Origin: Prevotella sp.
Lineage (GTDB): Bacteria > Bacteroidota > Bacteroidia > Bacteroidales > Bacteroidaceae
Length of the DNA stretch: 64,000 nucleotides
Assembly (NCBI GenBank): GCA_017469955.1
Contig: JAFUFJ010000012.1
Span: 16,919 to 80,918 of the forward strand
Reading direction: 5' to 3'
Shown here: piece after piece, positions 35,630 through 45,006 of the stretch
Numbering within the stretch: position 1 is the first letter of the stretch
Layout: each line of letters begins with the position of its first letter
Program-made: the position numbers and the translations under genes
The notes under the pieces: model-generated
The model's input: the letters and a program-made list of their open reading frames with translations, nothing else
The model's database searches: none
What the model was told of the DNA's origin: nothing

Positions 35630-38600
35630 ATGAAACACTACTCACAGATCAACACCGCTTTGGGGTGGCTTTGCTTCCTCATCGCATCCATTGTCTACGG
35701 TCTCACTATCGAGCCTTCGGCATCGTTCTGGGACTGTCCCGAGTTCATCGTCGCAGCCAACAAGCTGCAAGTAGGCCATCCTCCGGGAGCTCCGTTCTTC
35801 ATGCTTGCAGCCAATGTGTTCGGCCAACTGGCCATTGATGCGTCACATGTGTCGATGATGGTCAACCTGATGAACGCCCTTCTTTCGGCTGCATGCATCA
35901 TGTTCCTCTTCTGGACCATCACCCATCTGCTCAGAAACCTCGACAAAAGCGACGTTCATACGCCTGACAACGACCTCGCAATTCTCGTGGGAGGACTCAC
36001 AGGATCGATGACATTCATGGTCAGCGACACCTTCTGGTTCTCAGCGACCGAGGCCGAAGTATACGCCTTTTCGTCAGCATTCACGGCCGTAGTGTTCTGG
36101 CTTATCCTGAAGTGGGAGCAGCATGCCGACCAACCTCACAGCGACCGCTACCTCGTTCTGATGATGTATCTTGTCGGCCTCAGCATCGGAGTCCACCTGC
36201 TCAACTTGCTTTGCTTGCCGGCCATCGTGCTCGTGTTCACCTACAGACGCTGGCCTTCAGCAGGATGGCAGGCGTCCGTCGCGGCGCTGCTGGTGAGCTT
36301 TCTGCTCGTGGCAGCAGTGCTCTATGGACTTATTCCGGGCATAGTCACCGTGGGAGGATGGCTCGAACTGCTGTTTGTCAACCGTCTGAACTGCCCCTTC
36401 AACACGGGAGTTTTCGTCTATCTTGCTTTGCTTTCAGCCTCGTTTCTATGGGCCATCGCCGAGACATCCCTCGGCCAAAGCCGGCGTGAAAGCCTTGCCT
36501 TCTGCCTCACCATCGGCCTGCTTGGCATCCCGTTTGTGGGCGAAGGTGCTGCATCTGTGGCTGCCGGGCTGCTCGCACTGCTTGCACTTTGGCTCCTGCA
36601 AGAGCACCCTTGGCGAGGCAAACGGCTGCTCTCGTCGCGCACGAAGAACACCATCCTGCTCTGCCTCTTGATGCTCTCCGTGGGATATTCCTCCTATGCG
36701 GTCATCATGATACGCTCGAATGCCAACACGCCGATGGACCAGAATTCGCCTGAAGACATCTTCACCTTGGGGCGATACCTCAGCCGTGACCAGTATGGCG
36801 ACCAGCCTTTAGTCTATGGACCGGCCTACACGTCGCAGGTAAGGCTCAGCATCGAAGGCGACCATTGCCGTCCTGTCTTCCGGCAAGGGGCACCCGTTTG
36901 GCAGAAAACTGCCAAGCAATCGCCCGACGACCCTGACCGTTATGTCGCCGTTACCCACAAAGACCGCCTCGTCTATGCCCAGAACATGTGGTTTCCGAGG
37001 ATGCATAGTGCACAGCACCGGCAAGACTACGAGGCCTGGATGGGTGGCGTGAAGGGGCACGAAGAGGCCTATGACCGCTGTGGAGAGACCATGATGGTGA
37101 AGACGCCCACGGCATGGGAGAACCTGAGGTTTTTCCTTTCCTACCAATGCAACTTCATGTACTGGCGCTACTTCCTGTGGAATTTCGCCGGCAGACAGAA
37201 CGACTTACAGGGTAAAGGCGAAGCCGAATACGGCAACTGGCTGAGCGGCCTGCCCCTGATCGACAACCTCCGTCTCGGCAATCAGCGCCTGATGCCCGAC
37301 ACTTTGAAGCAGAACAAGGGGCACAACGTATACTATTCGCTGCCACTTCTCTTGGGACTTCTCGGCCTGTTCTGGCAGGCCTGCCGGTGTGGAAGGGAAG
37401 GTGTGCGCCAGAGCCTGGTGGTGACGATGCTCTTTGTCATGACGGGTCTTGCCATTGTTGTCTACCTGAATCAGACGCCCAATCAGGCAAGAGAGCGCGA
37501 CTATGCCTATGCGGGATCGTTCTATGCCTTTGCCATCTGGTGCGGAATGGGGGCCACTGCCGTCGGCAAGGCTTTGGGAAGACGTCGGGGAAGGCAAGGA
37601 TTCTGGGCCTTGCCATGCCTGCTTATACCCCTGCAAATGGGCTCACAAACGTGGGATGACCATAACCGTTCGGGGCGCTTTGTATGCCGGGACTATGGTA
37701 AAAACTACCTGCTCTCGGCGGGCGACGACAGCCTTCAGCCCGTCATCTTCTGCAACGGCGACAACGATACCTTCCCTTTATGGTATGCACAGGAGGTGGA
37801 AGGTGTGGCACGAGGGGCACGAGTCTGCAACACGATGTATCTGACTGCCGACTGGTATATCGACCAAATGCGCCGGCCAAGCTATGCTTCGCCGGGCTTG
37901 CCCATCACGTGGGAGAGGAGCAAGTATGTGACTGGCGTGAACGACTACGTAGACATCGCGCCCGAAGTGAAGCCCCAAGTGGAGCATTTCTATCGAGAAC
38001 AGCCACAACGGGCAAGGGCGGTTCTGGGCGACAATCCTTATGAAGTGGGCAACGTAATGCAGCATTGGATCAGGTCAGACGACGAGACTATGCACCTGAT
38101 TCCTACCGACACGCTGTGGCTTCGGGGACCATCGCGCGAGGGAACGCTGCTGCCCGTCTCGCTGAAGGGGCGCCGGGCTCTGTACAAGAACGACCTGATG
38201 ATGCTCGAAATCCTTGCCCAGTCAGCCTGGAAACGGCCGGTCTACGTGGCATCTTCGGTGTCGGAGGAGTGCTACCAGGGGCTGGAACCCTACCTGATGC
38301 GGGTGGGTCTGGCCTATCAGTTCGTGCCTTTCAACGCGAAAGCCGAGGGCAAAGAGTTCGACGTCGAGCGCGTCTACGACAACGTGATGAACCGGTTCTG
38401 CTACGGAGGGCTCGACAGAAAAGCCGTATATCTCGACCAGACGTCGATGAAAATGTGCTGGAGCATGCGCGTACTGATGGGCGAACTGGCCCTGCGACTG
38501 ATAGCCAACGGCGACAAAGAGCGGGCCCGGAAGGTGCTGGAAAAGGCCGAGCGAGTGCTGCCCGAGCACAGTGTGCCCCTCACAAGCATAAGCGGAGCGT

Positions 38601-38959
38601 CTGACCTGGCACGGGCATGGTCGCTGCTCGGCGACCGAAAGCGGGCCGCACACATCGTGGAACAGCTGTGGAAAGACAATATGCAACACCTCAACTACTA
38701 CCTGTCGCTGGGCGAAAGCCAGTGGATTGCCCACCAGAAACGGTTCGAATGGCACACAGGAATGATGGTCCGCGACCTCGAGACCATGGCCTCCTGCGAC
38801 CCTGAAAGGGCAGCACAGATGCAGGAAGAGCTCAGGAGCCTGCTCGGCAATCTTCAGGCTTCTTCGGCATGCTTGCCGTCCTTGCCCGCGAGAAAGCTAA
38901 GAGTTATGCCCGAGAAGTCTATGGATTCTCACCGAGAAAGCATAGAGTTATTAGGATAA
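35630..38959 (+). CDS. DUF2723 (TMEM260-like) membrane glycosyltransferase-type protein
   Basis: A 1109-residue polytopic membrane protein. The N-terminal DUF2723 domain (about 1-180) has IEPSASFWDCPEFIVAANKLQVGHPPGAPFF, the signature of this family. The family is related to GT-C protein O-mannosyltransferases and includes human TMEM260. About ten hydrophobic segments lie before residue 560, and the C-terminal half is soluble with TPR-like helices near residues 950-1060. Role inferred: transfer of lipid-linked sugar in protein or surface glycosylation. Oddity: the last 23 codons lie inside modular repeat element 6, which supplies the stop codon, so the C-terminus is repeat-derived. Confidence 0.88.
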   Translation: MKHYSQINTALGWLCFLIASIVYGLTIEPSASFWDCPEFIVAANKLQVGHPPGAPFFMLAANVFGQLAIDASHVSMMVNLMNALLSAACIMFLFWTITHLLRNLDKSDVHTPDNDLAILVGGLTGSMTFMVSDTFWFSATEAEVYAFSSAFTAVVFWLILKWEQHADQPHSDRYLVLMMYLVGLSIGVHLLNLLCLPAIVLVFTYRRWPSAGWQASVAALLVSFLLVAAVLYGLIPGIVTVGGWLELLFVNRLNCPFNTGVFVYLALLSASFLWAIAETSLGQSRRESLAFCLTIGLLGIPFVGEGAASVAAGLLALLALWLLQEHPWRGKRLLSSRTKNTILLCLLMLSVGYSSYAVIMIRSNANTPMDQNSPEDIFTLGRYLSRDQYGDQPLVYGPAYTSQVRLSIEGDHCRPVFRQGAPVWQKTAKQSPDDPDRYVAVTHKDRLVYAQNMWFPRMHSAQHRQDYEAWMGGVKGHEEAYDRCGETMMVKTPTAWENLRFFLSYQCNFMYWRYFLWNFAGRQNDLQGKGEAEYGNWLSGLPLIDNLRLGNQRLMPDTLKQNKGHNVYYSLPLLLGLLGLFWQACRCGREGVRQSLVVTMLFVMTGLAIVVYLNQTPNQARERDYAYAGSFYAFAIWCGMGATAVGKALGRRRGRQGFWALPCLLIPLQMGSQTWDDHNRSGRFVCRDYGKNYLLSAGDDSLQPVIFCNGDNDTFPLWYAQEVEGVARGARVCNTMYLTADWYIDQMRRPSYASPGLPITWERSKYVTGVNDYVDIAPEVKPQVEHFYREQPQRARAVLGDNPYEVGNVMQHWIRSDDETMHLIPTDTLWLRGPSREGTLLPVSLKGRRALYKNDLMMLEILAQSAWKRPVYVASSVSEECYQGLEPYLMRVGLAYQFVPFNAKAEGKEFDVERVYDNVMNRFCYGGLDRKAVYLDQTSMKMCWSMRVLMGELALRLIANGDKERARKVLEKAERVLPEHSVPLTSISGASDLARAWSLLGDRKRAAHIVEQLWKDNMQHLNYYLSLGESQWIAHQKRFEWHTGMMVRDLETMASCDPERAAQMQEELRSLLGNLQASSACLPSLPARKLRVMPEKSMDSHRESIELLG

Positions 38960-38999
38960 AAGCTAAGACTTCTGGGGCATAACCCTTAGCTTTCTCAAA
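38890..38999. repeat. 110-bp modular element 6, overlapping the end of the DUF2723 gene
   Basis: Units start at 38890, 38912, 38934, 38956 and 38978. The unit 1 core GAGAAAGCTAAGAGTTATG is complementary to the unit 5 core CATAACCCTTAGCTTTCTC except at one position; unit 2 left GAGAAGTCT pairs with unit 4 right AGACTTCTG. The upstream reading frame ends at 38957-38959, at the junction of units 3 and 4. This is the only copy that enters a coding region. Confidence 0.88.
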
Positions 39000-39007
39000 A
39001 ACAAAGA

Positions 39008-39040
39008 GCGCCCGGCAGCCGTTGACTGTCGGGCGTTCTT
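39008..39040 (+). terminator. Terminator of the DUF2723 gene
   Basis: A GC-rich stem (GCGCCCGGCAG against CTGTCGGGCG) followed by a T-rich TTCTTCTTC stretch, directly after element 6. Confidence 0.65.
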
Positions 39041-39110
39041 CTTCACAAACACGGCGCCTCACGTCGCGAACAAGCTTGCAGACGGCGCACGAAGGCCTGA
39101 GGCACAGGGT

Positions 39111-39704
39111 TCAACCGAGCGCCTTGAGCCCCTGACCGGCCATGTATCCGGCCAATGTCTGGCCTCCATCAAGCGATGCCACACCGGCAAGAAAGACCCG
39201 CGGACGCAAGGGTTGCAGCGAACGAAGGGTGTTGAGCACGCAGACATCGCCTGCTATACCGCAGACGACCACCTGCTCTTCCCGGGCAAATACCATCACG
39301 TCGGGCTTGCGATGGGTGGCCGAAGCAACGTTGTAGGCCAAGTGGTCAGCATATTGACGGCGAAAGGTGAAGGCCGTATATTCCTCTTTGTCGGCCTGCT
39401 TGCCCTTGTGAAGAAACTCCGAATAGACGTTCTTCTCCTTGGCCACGGCCAGCAAGTCGGCATGGATGCGGGCTCCATGCGTGCCACGTACGCAATGAAC
39501 GGGCCACGGTCCGCCCTGCGGTGTGAACGAGCAATGGCCGGAAGGATGCCAGTCCTGGGTAAAAACCAGGCGCCCCACCCTGTCGCTTGCAATCAGCTCG
39601 CACACGTTTTCTATGGCTTTCCGGCCTCCTTCCACTGCCAGACTACCGCCTTCGATGAAGTCGTACTGGCAGTCAACAACGATTAGTGTCAGTTTCTTTC
39701 TCAT
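39111..39704 (-). CDS. pncA: Nicotinamidase
   Basis: Hydrolyses nicotinamide to nicotinic acid for NAD salvage in the cytosol. The 197-residue isochorismatase-fold protein has the nucleophile Cys in GIAGDVCV (C155), the general-base Asp in VVDCQYDF (D11), a candidate catalytic Lys at 100 or 102 (FLHKGK), and the metal-binding cluster around DWHPSGHCSF (D51, H53, H57) with HCVRGTHG following. The length matches bacterial PncA. It stands alone, with no clear promoter visible upstream. A related isochorismatase activity is possible, but the metal site favours nicotinamidase. Confidence 0.94.
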   Translation of the reverse strand: MRKKLTLIVVDCQYDFIEGGSLAVEGGRKAIENVCELIASDRVGRLVFTQDWHPSGHCSFTPQGGPWPVHCVRGTHGARIHADLLAVAKEKNVYSEFLHKGKQADKEEYTAFTFRRQYADHLAYNVASATHRKPDVMVFAREEQVVVCGIAGDVCVLNTLRSLQPLRPRVFLAGVASLDGGQTLAGYMAGQGLKALG

Positions 39705-39868
39705 AAGATTCGTTTCGTTTTGTCAGCTGAAAATGTCGCCGCTACGACGGCAACCCCATGGATATAAAAAGACTTAAGGCCTGGGGCTTATGCATCAGCA
39801 CAACGCCTCAGACCTTAAGTTGTCGCTCCTTACCCTCTCATCATGTAAGAATTAGCTTCATTTCTCTG

Positions 39869-39942
39869 TGTCGACACTTGGACTCGAACCAAGGACCCCC
39901 ACCATGTCAAGGTGATACTCTAACCAGCTGAGCTATGCCGAC
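39869..39942 (-). tRNA. tRNA-Val (GAC anticodon)
   Basis: Minus-strand 74-base cloverleaf. The acceptor arm GTCGGCA pairs with TGTCGAC (one G-U), the D-arm contains AGCTCAGCTGGTTAGAGTA, the anticodon loop is TTGACAT (GAC), and the T-arm contains GGTTCGAGTCC. Discriminator A; CCA is not encoded. Confidence 0.93.
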
Positions 39943-40007
39943 AAAGGTAATGCCTTCCGTTTGACACCCTGTGAAGAGCCTCCAGCGGGAGGACTTTGCG
40001 GTTGTCG

Positions 40008-40089
40008 TGCGCCTGAAAGGACTCGAACCTTCACGTCGTAAGACACTAGATCCTAAGTCTAGCGCGTCTGCCAATTCCGCCACAAGCGC
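40008..40089 (-). tRNA. tRNA-Leu (TAG anticodon)
   Basis: Minus-strand 82-base class II tRNA with a long variable arm. The acceptor GCGCTTG pairs with CAGGCGC, the D-arm has GGCGGAATTGGCAGACGCG, the anticodon loop is CTTAGGA (TAG), and the T-arm has GGTTCGAGTCC. CCA is not encoded. It is 65 bases from the tRNA-Val gene and on the same strand, so they are probably co-transcribed. Confidence 0.93.
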
Positions 40090-40186
40090 CTGTTCTCATC
40101 CTCAAAGAGGAATAACATTACGGAGTGCAAAGGTAATAGTTATTTACGAAATGTGCAAATTTTTTCTTCTTTATTCGCTCTTTTTT

Positions 40187-41197
40187 TTAGTTTATCTGCC
40201 TTCGGGCAGTCTCAATGATGGTGTCAATGCCCCTGAGAAGGTCGTCTTGAGACAGATCTACACGAACATCGGGCTCGATACCGAACTCGGTTGACTGGCG
40301 GTTGCGGTCGTACATCGGACAAGCAGAGAAACGGATGCTCCAGCCACAGGGCAGCTCTGACGAGAAGGGAAGGCCGGCACCTCCGCCGGTACGGTCGCCG
40401 ACCACCGTGACATTGGGGAAGCATTTCATGTACTTCACAAACTCATTGGCAGCCGAAAACACCTGCCGGTTGGTCAGGATGCACACGGGTTTCTGCCATC
40501 GGAGGGCTTTTGAAGGCTTTACATACTGGGCCTCCATCGGCGAGAAGTCATTGTGTCCTCGCCCGGTCTTGTGCTGCATATAGCCCACAAGGCATTCCTC
40601 ATTGGTGAAACGGGCTGCGAGTTGCTCGGCAGAAGTGAGAAGTCCGCCACCGTTATCACGCAGGTCAATGATGAGCCCACGGCAGGGTGCCAGGTAATAA
40701 AGAATCTGGTCAAGGTTGCCTTCGCCCAGCTCATTGGAGAACGAAGGACAGCGAACGTAGCCTATATGGTCGTCAAGTACGCGGTAGCGAAGGCCGTTTG
40801 ATATCTGATAATCCCTACCAAGATACTTGTTCAAGAGGGTGTCTGACAGGTTGGAAGGATAGGCTTCAAACCATGACCAGTAGCGGCCCATGTCGAAGGA
40901 TGTATAGAGATTTACATGACCATCACGCAACTCGCCGAGCATATTGGTCAGCACTTCAAACTTCTGTCGGTTGCTCATTCCGGCATCAAACTGAGGCTTG
41001 TAGCGCAGATAGACCTCGTTCCAGTCAAGCCCATACTCCTTTTCTTTATAGTCAAAGAAACAATAATGCTCGTCAATGATATGCCAAAGTGCCTCAAAAT
41101 TGCCCTCGGGCGTGTCGGCATACTCATCTTCTTTGACGCAGGAAGACAAGGAAAGCAGAAGCAAGAGGGGAAGAAACAAATGGAGCATCCTGTTCAT
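40187..41197 (-). CDS. S41-family peptidase lipoprotein
   Basis: Predicted periplasmic or surface serine protease of the tail-specific (C-terminal processing) group. From ATG 41197 the 336-residue product starts with a lipoprotein signal ending LSLSSC (Cys about 20). It contains LGELRDGHVNLY (about residue 90), GLIIDLRDNGGG (about 170), and VCILTNRQVFSAANEFV, where the serine in VFSAANE is the expected nucleophile. GDRTGGGAGLPFSSELPCG follows. No PDZ domain is obvious. It starts 4 bases after the DUF3316 stop and is last in the parC operon. Confidence 0.9.
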   Translation of the reverse strand: MNRMLHLFLPLLLLLSLSSCVKEDEYADTPEGNFEALWHIIDEHYCFFDYKEKEYGLDWNEVYLRYKPQFDAGMSNRQKFEVLTNMLGELRDGHVNLYTSFDMGRYWSWFEAYPSNLSDTLLNKYLGRDYQISNGLRYRVLDDHIGYVRCPSFSNELGEGNLDQILYYLAPCRGLIIDLRDNGGGLLTSAEQLAARFTNEECLVGYMQHKTGRGHNDFSPMEAQYVKPSKALRWQKPVCILTNRQVFSAANEFVKYMKCFPNVTVVGDRTGGGAGLPFSSELPCGWSIRFSACPMYDRNRQSTEFGIEPDVRVDLSQDDLLRGIDTIIETARRQIN

Positions 41198-41201
41198 GGC
41201 T

Positions 41202-42119
41202 TCAGAGTTTGACGGTGAAATACTTGGTGTAGCCCAGCAAAAGCTGGTGGTCATAGTCGTGATACTTCAGGTTGTTGACCTCGCGTTGCCGGTAGTTTCC
41301 CATGTATCCTATGCGGAAAACGTGGCGTCCGAGACGAAAATCGAGGCTGATTCGCTGCCTCAGCGACAAGGCATTGAAGGGAGAAGTCACGGCAATGTTG
41401 TGGTCATAGTTGCCCCGAGTGAAGATCTCATAGTAGCTTTGTCCGTATTGAGGACTGAAGGTCGCACCCAGGAAAGGCAAGGAAGCTTCATAATCTATGC
41501 CGAAGTTCTTGTTGAGAAAGCTGAAGCTTTTTTCTGCAAGAAGGGTCACTCCTGCCTCAGCCTGGGCATATAACTGGGCGGGATTGTTGCCGTTTCGGGT
41601 ATTGTAAAGTCCTCCTAAAAAAGCTTCAACCATAGGACCGACGGCGAGATACCTGTTCACTCTACGGAGCCAGTCATACTGAAATGCGAGACTTCCGCCC
41701 AGATAGTCGGCATTGTTGGCACGGTTGCTGGCCATGTTCAGGCTGACTTGCCACGTTGACTGGTGCTGCCACTTGCGGTAAGTCCTTGTCTCTGTGTCGA
41801 ATCTCAAGCGCCTGTCTACCGAAGAAAGACTAACTGCCGACCCCTTATAGGTCTCAGGAGACAGGTAGGTGTCAAGCACATTTGCCGGACCAATGCCCAA
41901 CATATACTCCTGAATGCGGGTTGCCGCGAAGGTATTCACCAACCCTCCACAGACAGTTTTCTTCTTCATCCCCACATCAACCACATCCACTTCCGGCAAG
42001 AACCGGAGGCTGTCTGCCTGCGATGTCTGTGCCTTCAGCGGAAGAACCGTAAGCAATGACAGGCAGAAAGCCAGGAAAAATCCTTGGCAAGAAGTGGCGA
42101 TATGGCTCATTTTACTCAT
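41202..42119 (-). CDS. DUF3316 family outer-membrane-like protein
   Basis: An exported 305-residue protein of the Bacteroidetes-specific DUF3316 family. A signal peptide (about residues 1-31, ending LPLKAQ) is followed by alternating amphipathic strands rich in aromatic residues, ending LLGYTKYFTVKL, consistent with a small beta-barrel. Function unknown. Its start overlaps the parC stop by 8 bases, and it is followed within 4 bases by the S41 peptidase gene. I recall the same three-gene order from other Bacteroidales, suggesting a conserved operon, but I cannot explain why a topoisomerase is linked to envelope proteins. Confidence 0.82.
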   Translation of the reverse strand: MSKMSHIATSCQGFFLAFCLSLLTVLPLKAQTSQADSLRFLPEVDVVDVGMKKKTVCGGLVNTFAATRIQEYMLGIGPANVLDTYLSPETYKGSAVSLSSVDRRLRFDTETRTYRKWQHQSTWQVSLNMASNRANNADYLGGSLAFQYDWLRRVNRYLAVGPMVEAFLGGLYNTRNGNNPAQLYAQAEAGVTLLAEKSFSFLNKNFGIDYEASLPFLGATFSPQYGQSYYEIFTRGNYDHNIAVTSPFNALSLRQRISLDFRLGRHVFRIGYMGNYRQREVNNLKYHDYDHQLLLGYTKYFTVKL

Positions 42120-44952
42120 CTTCGGGGAACAGACTTAGCTGGAATGGAATGTCGTCTGCATTCTGATGCAGGGGTTCAATGTCCTGGTTCTGGGAGACAG
42201 GGCTGTCGTTTGCCGGCGTTTCCACAGGCTCTTCTTGGGCTGAATCAGCTGTTTCCTGCGGATGTTCGGTGGCATTTTTCTCCTGTTCTGCTGAGGGTTC
42301 TTCATCAGAAAGGGACTCTTTCAAGGTATCTTCCGTCGACGGTTCAGGCTGTCTTAGGGGCTCCAACTCCTCGACAGAGGCCACTTCCCAAGTGGTGATG
42401 CGTTTGCCTTTTGCCGTGAATTTCTTCACCTGTATGAACTCATCCACATCGATTTCCATCGGCGCACGGTGCTCATCTTGTCCGCCAAGGGTAACCAACA
42501 GGCGGGGATAGGCCTGGTCTGTGAGCAAGATCAGTTTGCTTTCAGGATTATCTCCCACAATGTTCTGCCGTTTTTTCGATGCCTCCAAGACGAATCTCTT
42601 TACGTAGACATAGTCTTGATTGTCAGCATCCCTGATGACAGCGCTCCATATTTTCTCCGGGTTCCATTTCTCTATTACCCGTATGTTCTGCTCATAATGG
42701 TTGTTGACATCAATGTTTGTGAAGTAGAACTCATTGTTGTCGAGGATGACAAGGATGAGATCTTCCTCTCTGAACTCTCCGAGATATCGCCCATGTTCCT
42801 CATAGTTGATGCGGCTGACATCGGCGTCAAACCACACCTTTCGTCCTCCAAGTGTGGAATGTCCGTGGCTTTTCAGGGTGATACGCTGTACGGGTAACTT
42901 GGTGAGGAGGTTGCCTTTTGAGGCTCTTCCCTTGATGATAATCTCCGAGAAGTCTTTCGTTATAAAGAGAGCTTTCTTCTTTGCCGAGGCGATATAGGCC
43001 GGGTCGAAGGTCACCTTTATTACTTCTGCTTCTCCATTTGGGTTAGCCGTGAAGTACATCACCCTCGAGCTTGGTTTGCCTGAAGTGAGGTCGTTTTCGC
43101 GTTCACGGGTGATTCCTGTGATGTTGAAGCGCTTGATATAACACGGACCATTCTTACCGTCGCGATAGACAACGTTGTAGATCGTGCGCTGGTCGTTTTT
43201 CTTAAATACCTGTACGTGGATGACGTTCTTGCCCACGAACACCTTCTCTGCCACGCGCAACACCTTGTATTTACCGTCGCGGAAGAACACGATGACGTCG
43301 TCAAGGTTGGAGCAGTTGCAGACGAACTCGTCTTTCTTGAGCCCTGTACCCACAAAGCCTTCCTGACGATTGATATAGAGTTTCTCGTTGGCCTCTGCCA
43401 CTTTTGAGGCGACAATGGTGTCGAAGTTTCTGATTTCGGTAAGCCTCGGGTGCTGGCTTCCGTATTTTTCCTTGATGAACGTAAACCAGTTGATGGTCAC
43501 GTCGGTCATGTGGGCCAGGTCGTGTCGTATGCCTTTCAGCTCGTCATTGATACGTGCGATGAGCTCGTCGGCCTTGTCTTTGCTGAATTTCAGGATGCGA
43601 TGCATCTTTATTTCCATCAGGCGAAGGATGTCTTCTCGGGTCACTTCGCGGATGAAGCCGGGCTTGAACGGTTCGAGCCGCTTGTCGACGTGTGCCACGG
43701 CCTTGTCCATGTTCTCGGCGTTTTCGAATCCTTTGTCCTTGTAGATGCGCTCTTCGATGAAGATTCGCTCGAGGGATGCGAAGAAAAGTTGTTCGAGCAG
43801 TTCGTCGCGACGTATCTCAAGCTCCTTGCGAAGCAGGGCCTTTGTGCGGTCGGTAGAGTGTCGAAGCACGTCGCTCACGGTAAGGAAGCAGGGCTTATTG
43901 TCTTCGATGACGCAGCAGTTTGGTGAGATGCTTACCTCACAATCGCTAAAGGCGTAGAGCGCATCGATGGTCTTGTCTGACGACACTCCTGGGGCAAGAT
44001 GCACCTGAATCTCGACGTTTGCGGCCGTGAGGTCTTCCACCTTCTTGGCTTTTATCTTTCCCTCTTCGATGGCACTGACGATAGAGTCTTGCAGCGTCTC
44101 CGAGGTTTTCGAGAATGGTATCTCGCGGATGACGAGCGTCTTCGAGTCGAGTTTCTCTATCTTGGCCCTCACTTTCACCACTCCTCCGCGCTGTCCGTCG
44201 TTGTATCTCGACACGTCTATGCTGCCGCTTGTGGGGAAATCAGGGTAGAGATGGAACTCCTCTCCGCGCAGATAGCTGATGGCTGCGTTGCAGAGCTCAT
44301 TGAAGTTGTGGGGCAATATCTTCGACGACAGGCCCACGGCGATGCCCTCTGCGCCCTGCGCGAGCAAGAGAGGAAACTTGACAGGCAGCGTGATGGGCTC
44401 CTTGTTGCGCCCGTCATACGACATCTTCCAGTCGGTAGTCTTGGGATTGAACACCACGTCGAGGGCCAGTTTCGACAGTCTTGCCTCGATATATCGTGGT
44501 GCGGCTGCGCTCGAACCCGTCAGTATGTTGCCCCAGTTGCCCTGCGTATCGATGAGCAACTCTTTCTGTCCCATCTGTACAAGGGCATCTCCGATGCTGG
44601 CATCTCCATGCGGATGGAACTGCATAGTGTGTCCAACAATGTTGGCAACCTTGTTATACCGGCCGTCGTCCATGCGCTTCATCGAGTGCAGGATGCGCCG
44701 TTGCACGGGTTTCAGGCCGTCTTCTATGTGCGGAACGGCACGCTCCAATATGACGTAGGAGGCATAGTCAAGAAACCAGTTGCGGTACATGCCGCTCAGA
44801 TGGTGCACGGCAGAGGCGTCGAAACGGTTGGCAGGCCGGTAGTCAGAGTGTCCTTCGCCGTTGTCGCCGGCCACGGTTTCCGCCTGCAAGTCTTCGTCAT
44901 TTCCTGCATTCTGCATCTGCTGCAGCTCGTCGTCTTTCGTCTTTTCGTCCAT
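42112..44952 (-). CDS. parC: DNA topoisomerase IV subunit A-like type IIA topoisomerase
   Basis: Breaks and rejoins DNA with a ParE/GyrB partner not present here. The 946-residue product has the GyrA/ParC core: DYASYVILERAVPHIEDGLKPVQRRIL, GHTMQFHPHGDASIGDAL, and the catalytic Tyr in SSAAAPRYIEARLS (about Y154). A coiled-coil and tower region follows (about 380-520), then a C-terminal domain lacking the canonical GyrA-box. The tail is acidic and ends FQLSLFPEDE. ParC rather than GyrA is inferred from the missing GyrA-box and the sequence type. Start at ATG 44952, about 20 bases after the predicted transcript start. Confidence 0.9.
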   Translation of the reverse strand: MDEKTKDDELQQMQNAGNDEDLQAETVAGDNGEGHSDYRPANRFDASAVHHLSGMYRNWFLDYASYVILERAVPHIEDGLKPVQRRILHSMKRMDDGRYNKVANIVGHTMQFHPHGDASIGDALVQMGQKELLIDTQGNWGNILTGSSAAAPRYIEARLSKLALDVVFNPKTTDWKMSYDGRNKEPITLPVKFPLLLAQGAEGIAVGLSSKILPHNFNELCNAAISYLRGEEFHLYPDFPTSGSIDVSRYNDGQRGGVVKVRAKIEKLDSKTLVIREIPFSKTSETLQDSIVSAIEEGKIKAKKVEDLTAANVEIQVHLAPGVSSDKTIDALYAFSDCEVSISPNCCVIEDNKPCFLTVSDVLRHSTDRTKALLRKELEIRRDELLEQLFFASLERIFIEERIYKDKGFENAENMDKAVAHVDKRLEPFKPGFIREVTREDILRLMEIKMHRILKFSKDKADELIARINDELKGIRHDLAHMTDVTINWFTFIKEKYGSQHPRLTEIRNFDTIVASKVAEANEKLYINRQEGFVGTGLKKDEFVCNCSNLDDVIVFFRDGKYKVLRVAEKVFVGKNVIHVQVFKKNDQRTIYNVVYRDGKNGPCYIKRFNITGITRERENDLTSGKPSSRVMYFTANPNGEAEVIKVTFDPAYIASAKKKALFITKDFSEIIIKGRASKGNLLTKLPVQRITLKSHGHSTLGGRKVWFDADVSRINYEEHGRYLGEFREEDLILVILDNNEFYFTNIDVNNHYEQNIRVIEKWNPEKIWSAVIRDADNQDYVYVKRFVLEASKKRQNIVGDNPESKLILLTDQAYPRLLVTLGGQDEHRAPMEIDVDEFIQVKKFTAKGKRITTWEVASVEELEPLRQPEPSTEDTLKESLSDEEPSAEQEKNATEHPQETADSAQEEPVETPANDSPVSQNQDIEPLHQNADDIPFQLSLFPEDE

Positions 44953-44975
44953 GTTCTTTCTATATGTACAATGGG

Positions 44976-45006
44976 CAAAGTTACGAAAAGTTGAGTGCAA
45001 TGCAAA
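44976..45006 (-). promoter_or_regulatory. Promoter of the parC operon (proximal copy of an 88-bp promoter repeat)
   Basis: Minus-strand TTTG (45003-45006), a 19-base spacer and TAACTTTG (44976-44983). The distal repeat copy keeps the -33 (45091-45094) but its -7 is changed to TAACTCTG (45064-45071), so it is probably inactive. Confidence 0.78.

Noticed and set aside
43999-44994. Long plus-strand open frame inside parC
   Set aside because: Antisense to conserved ParC motifs, with no domain, promoter or start context; it is a codon-bias shadow.
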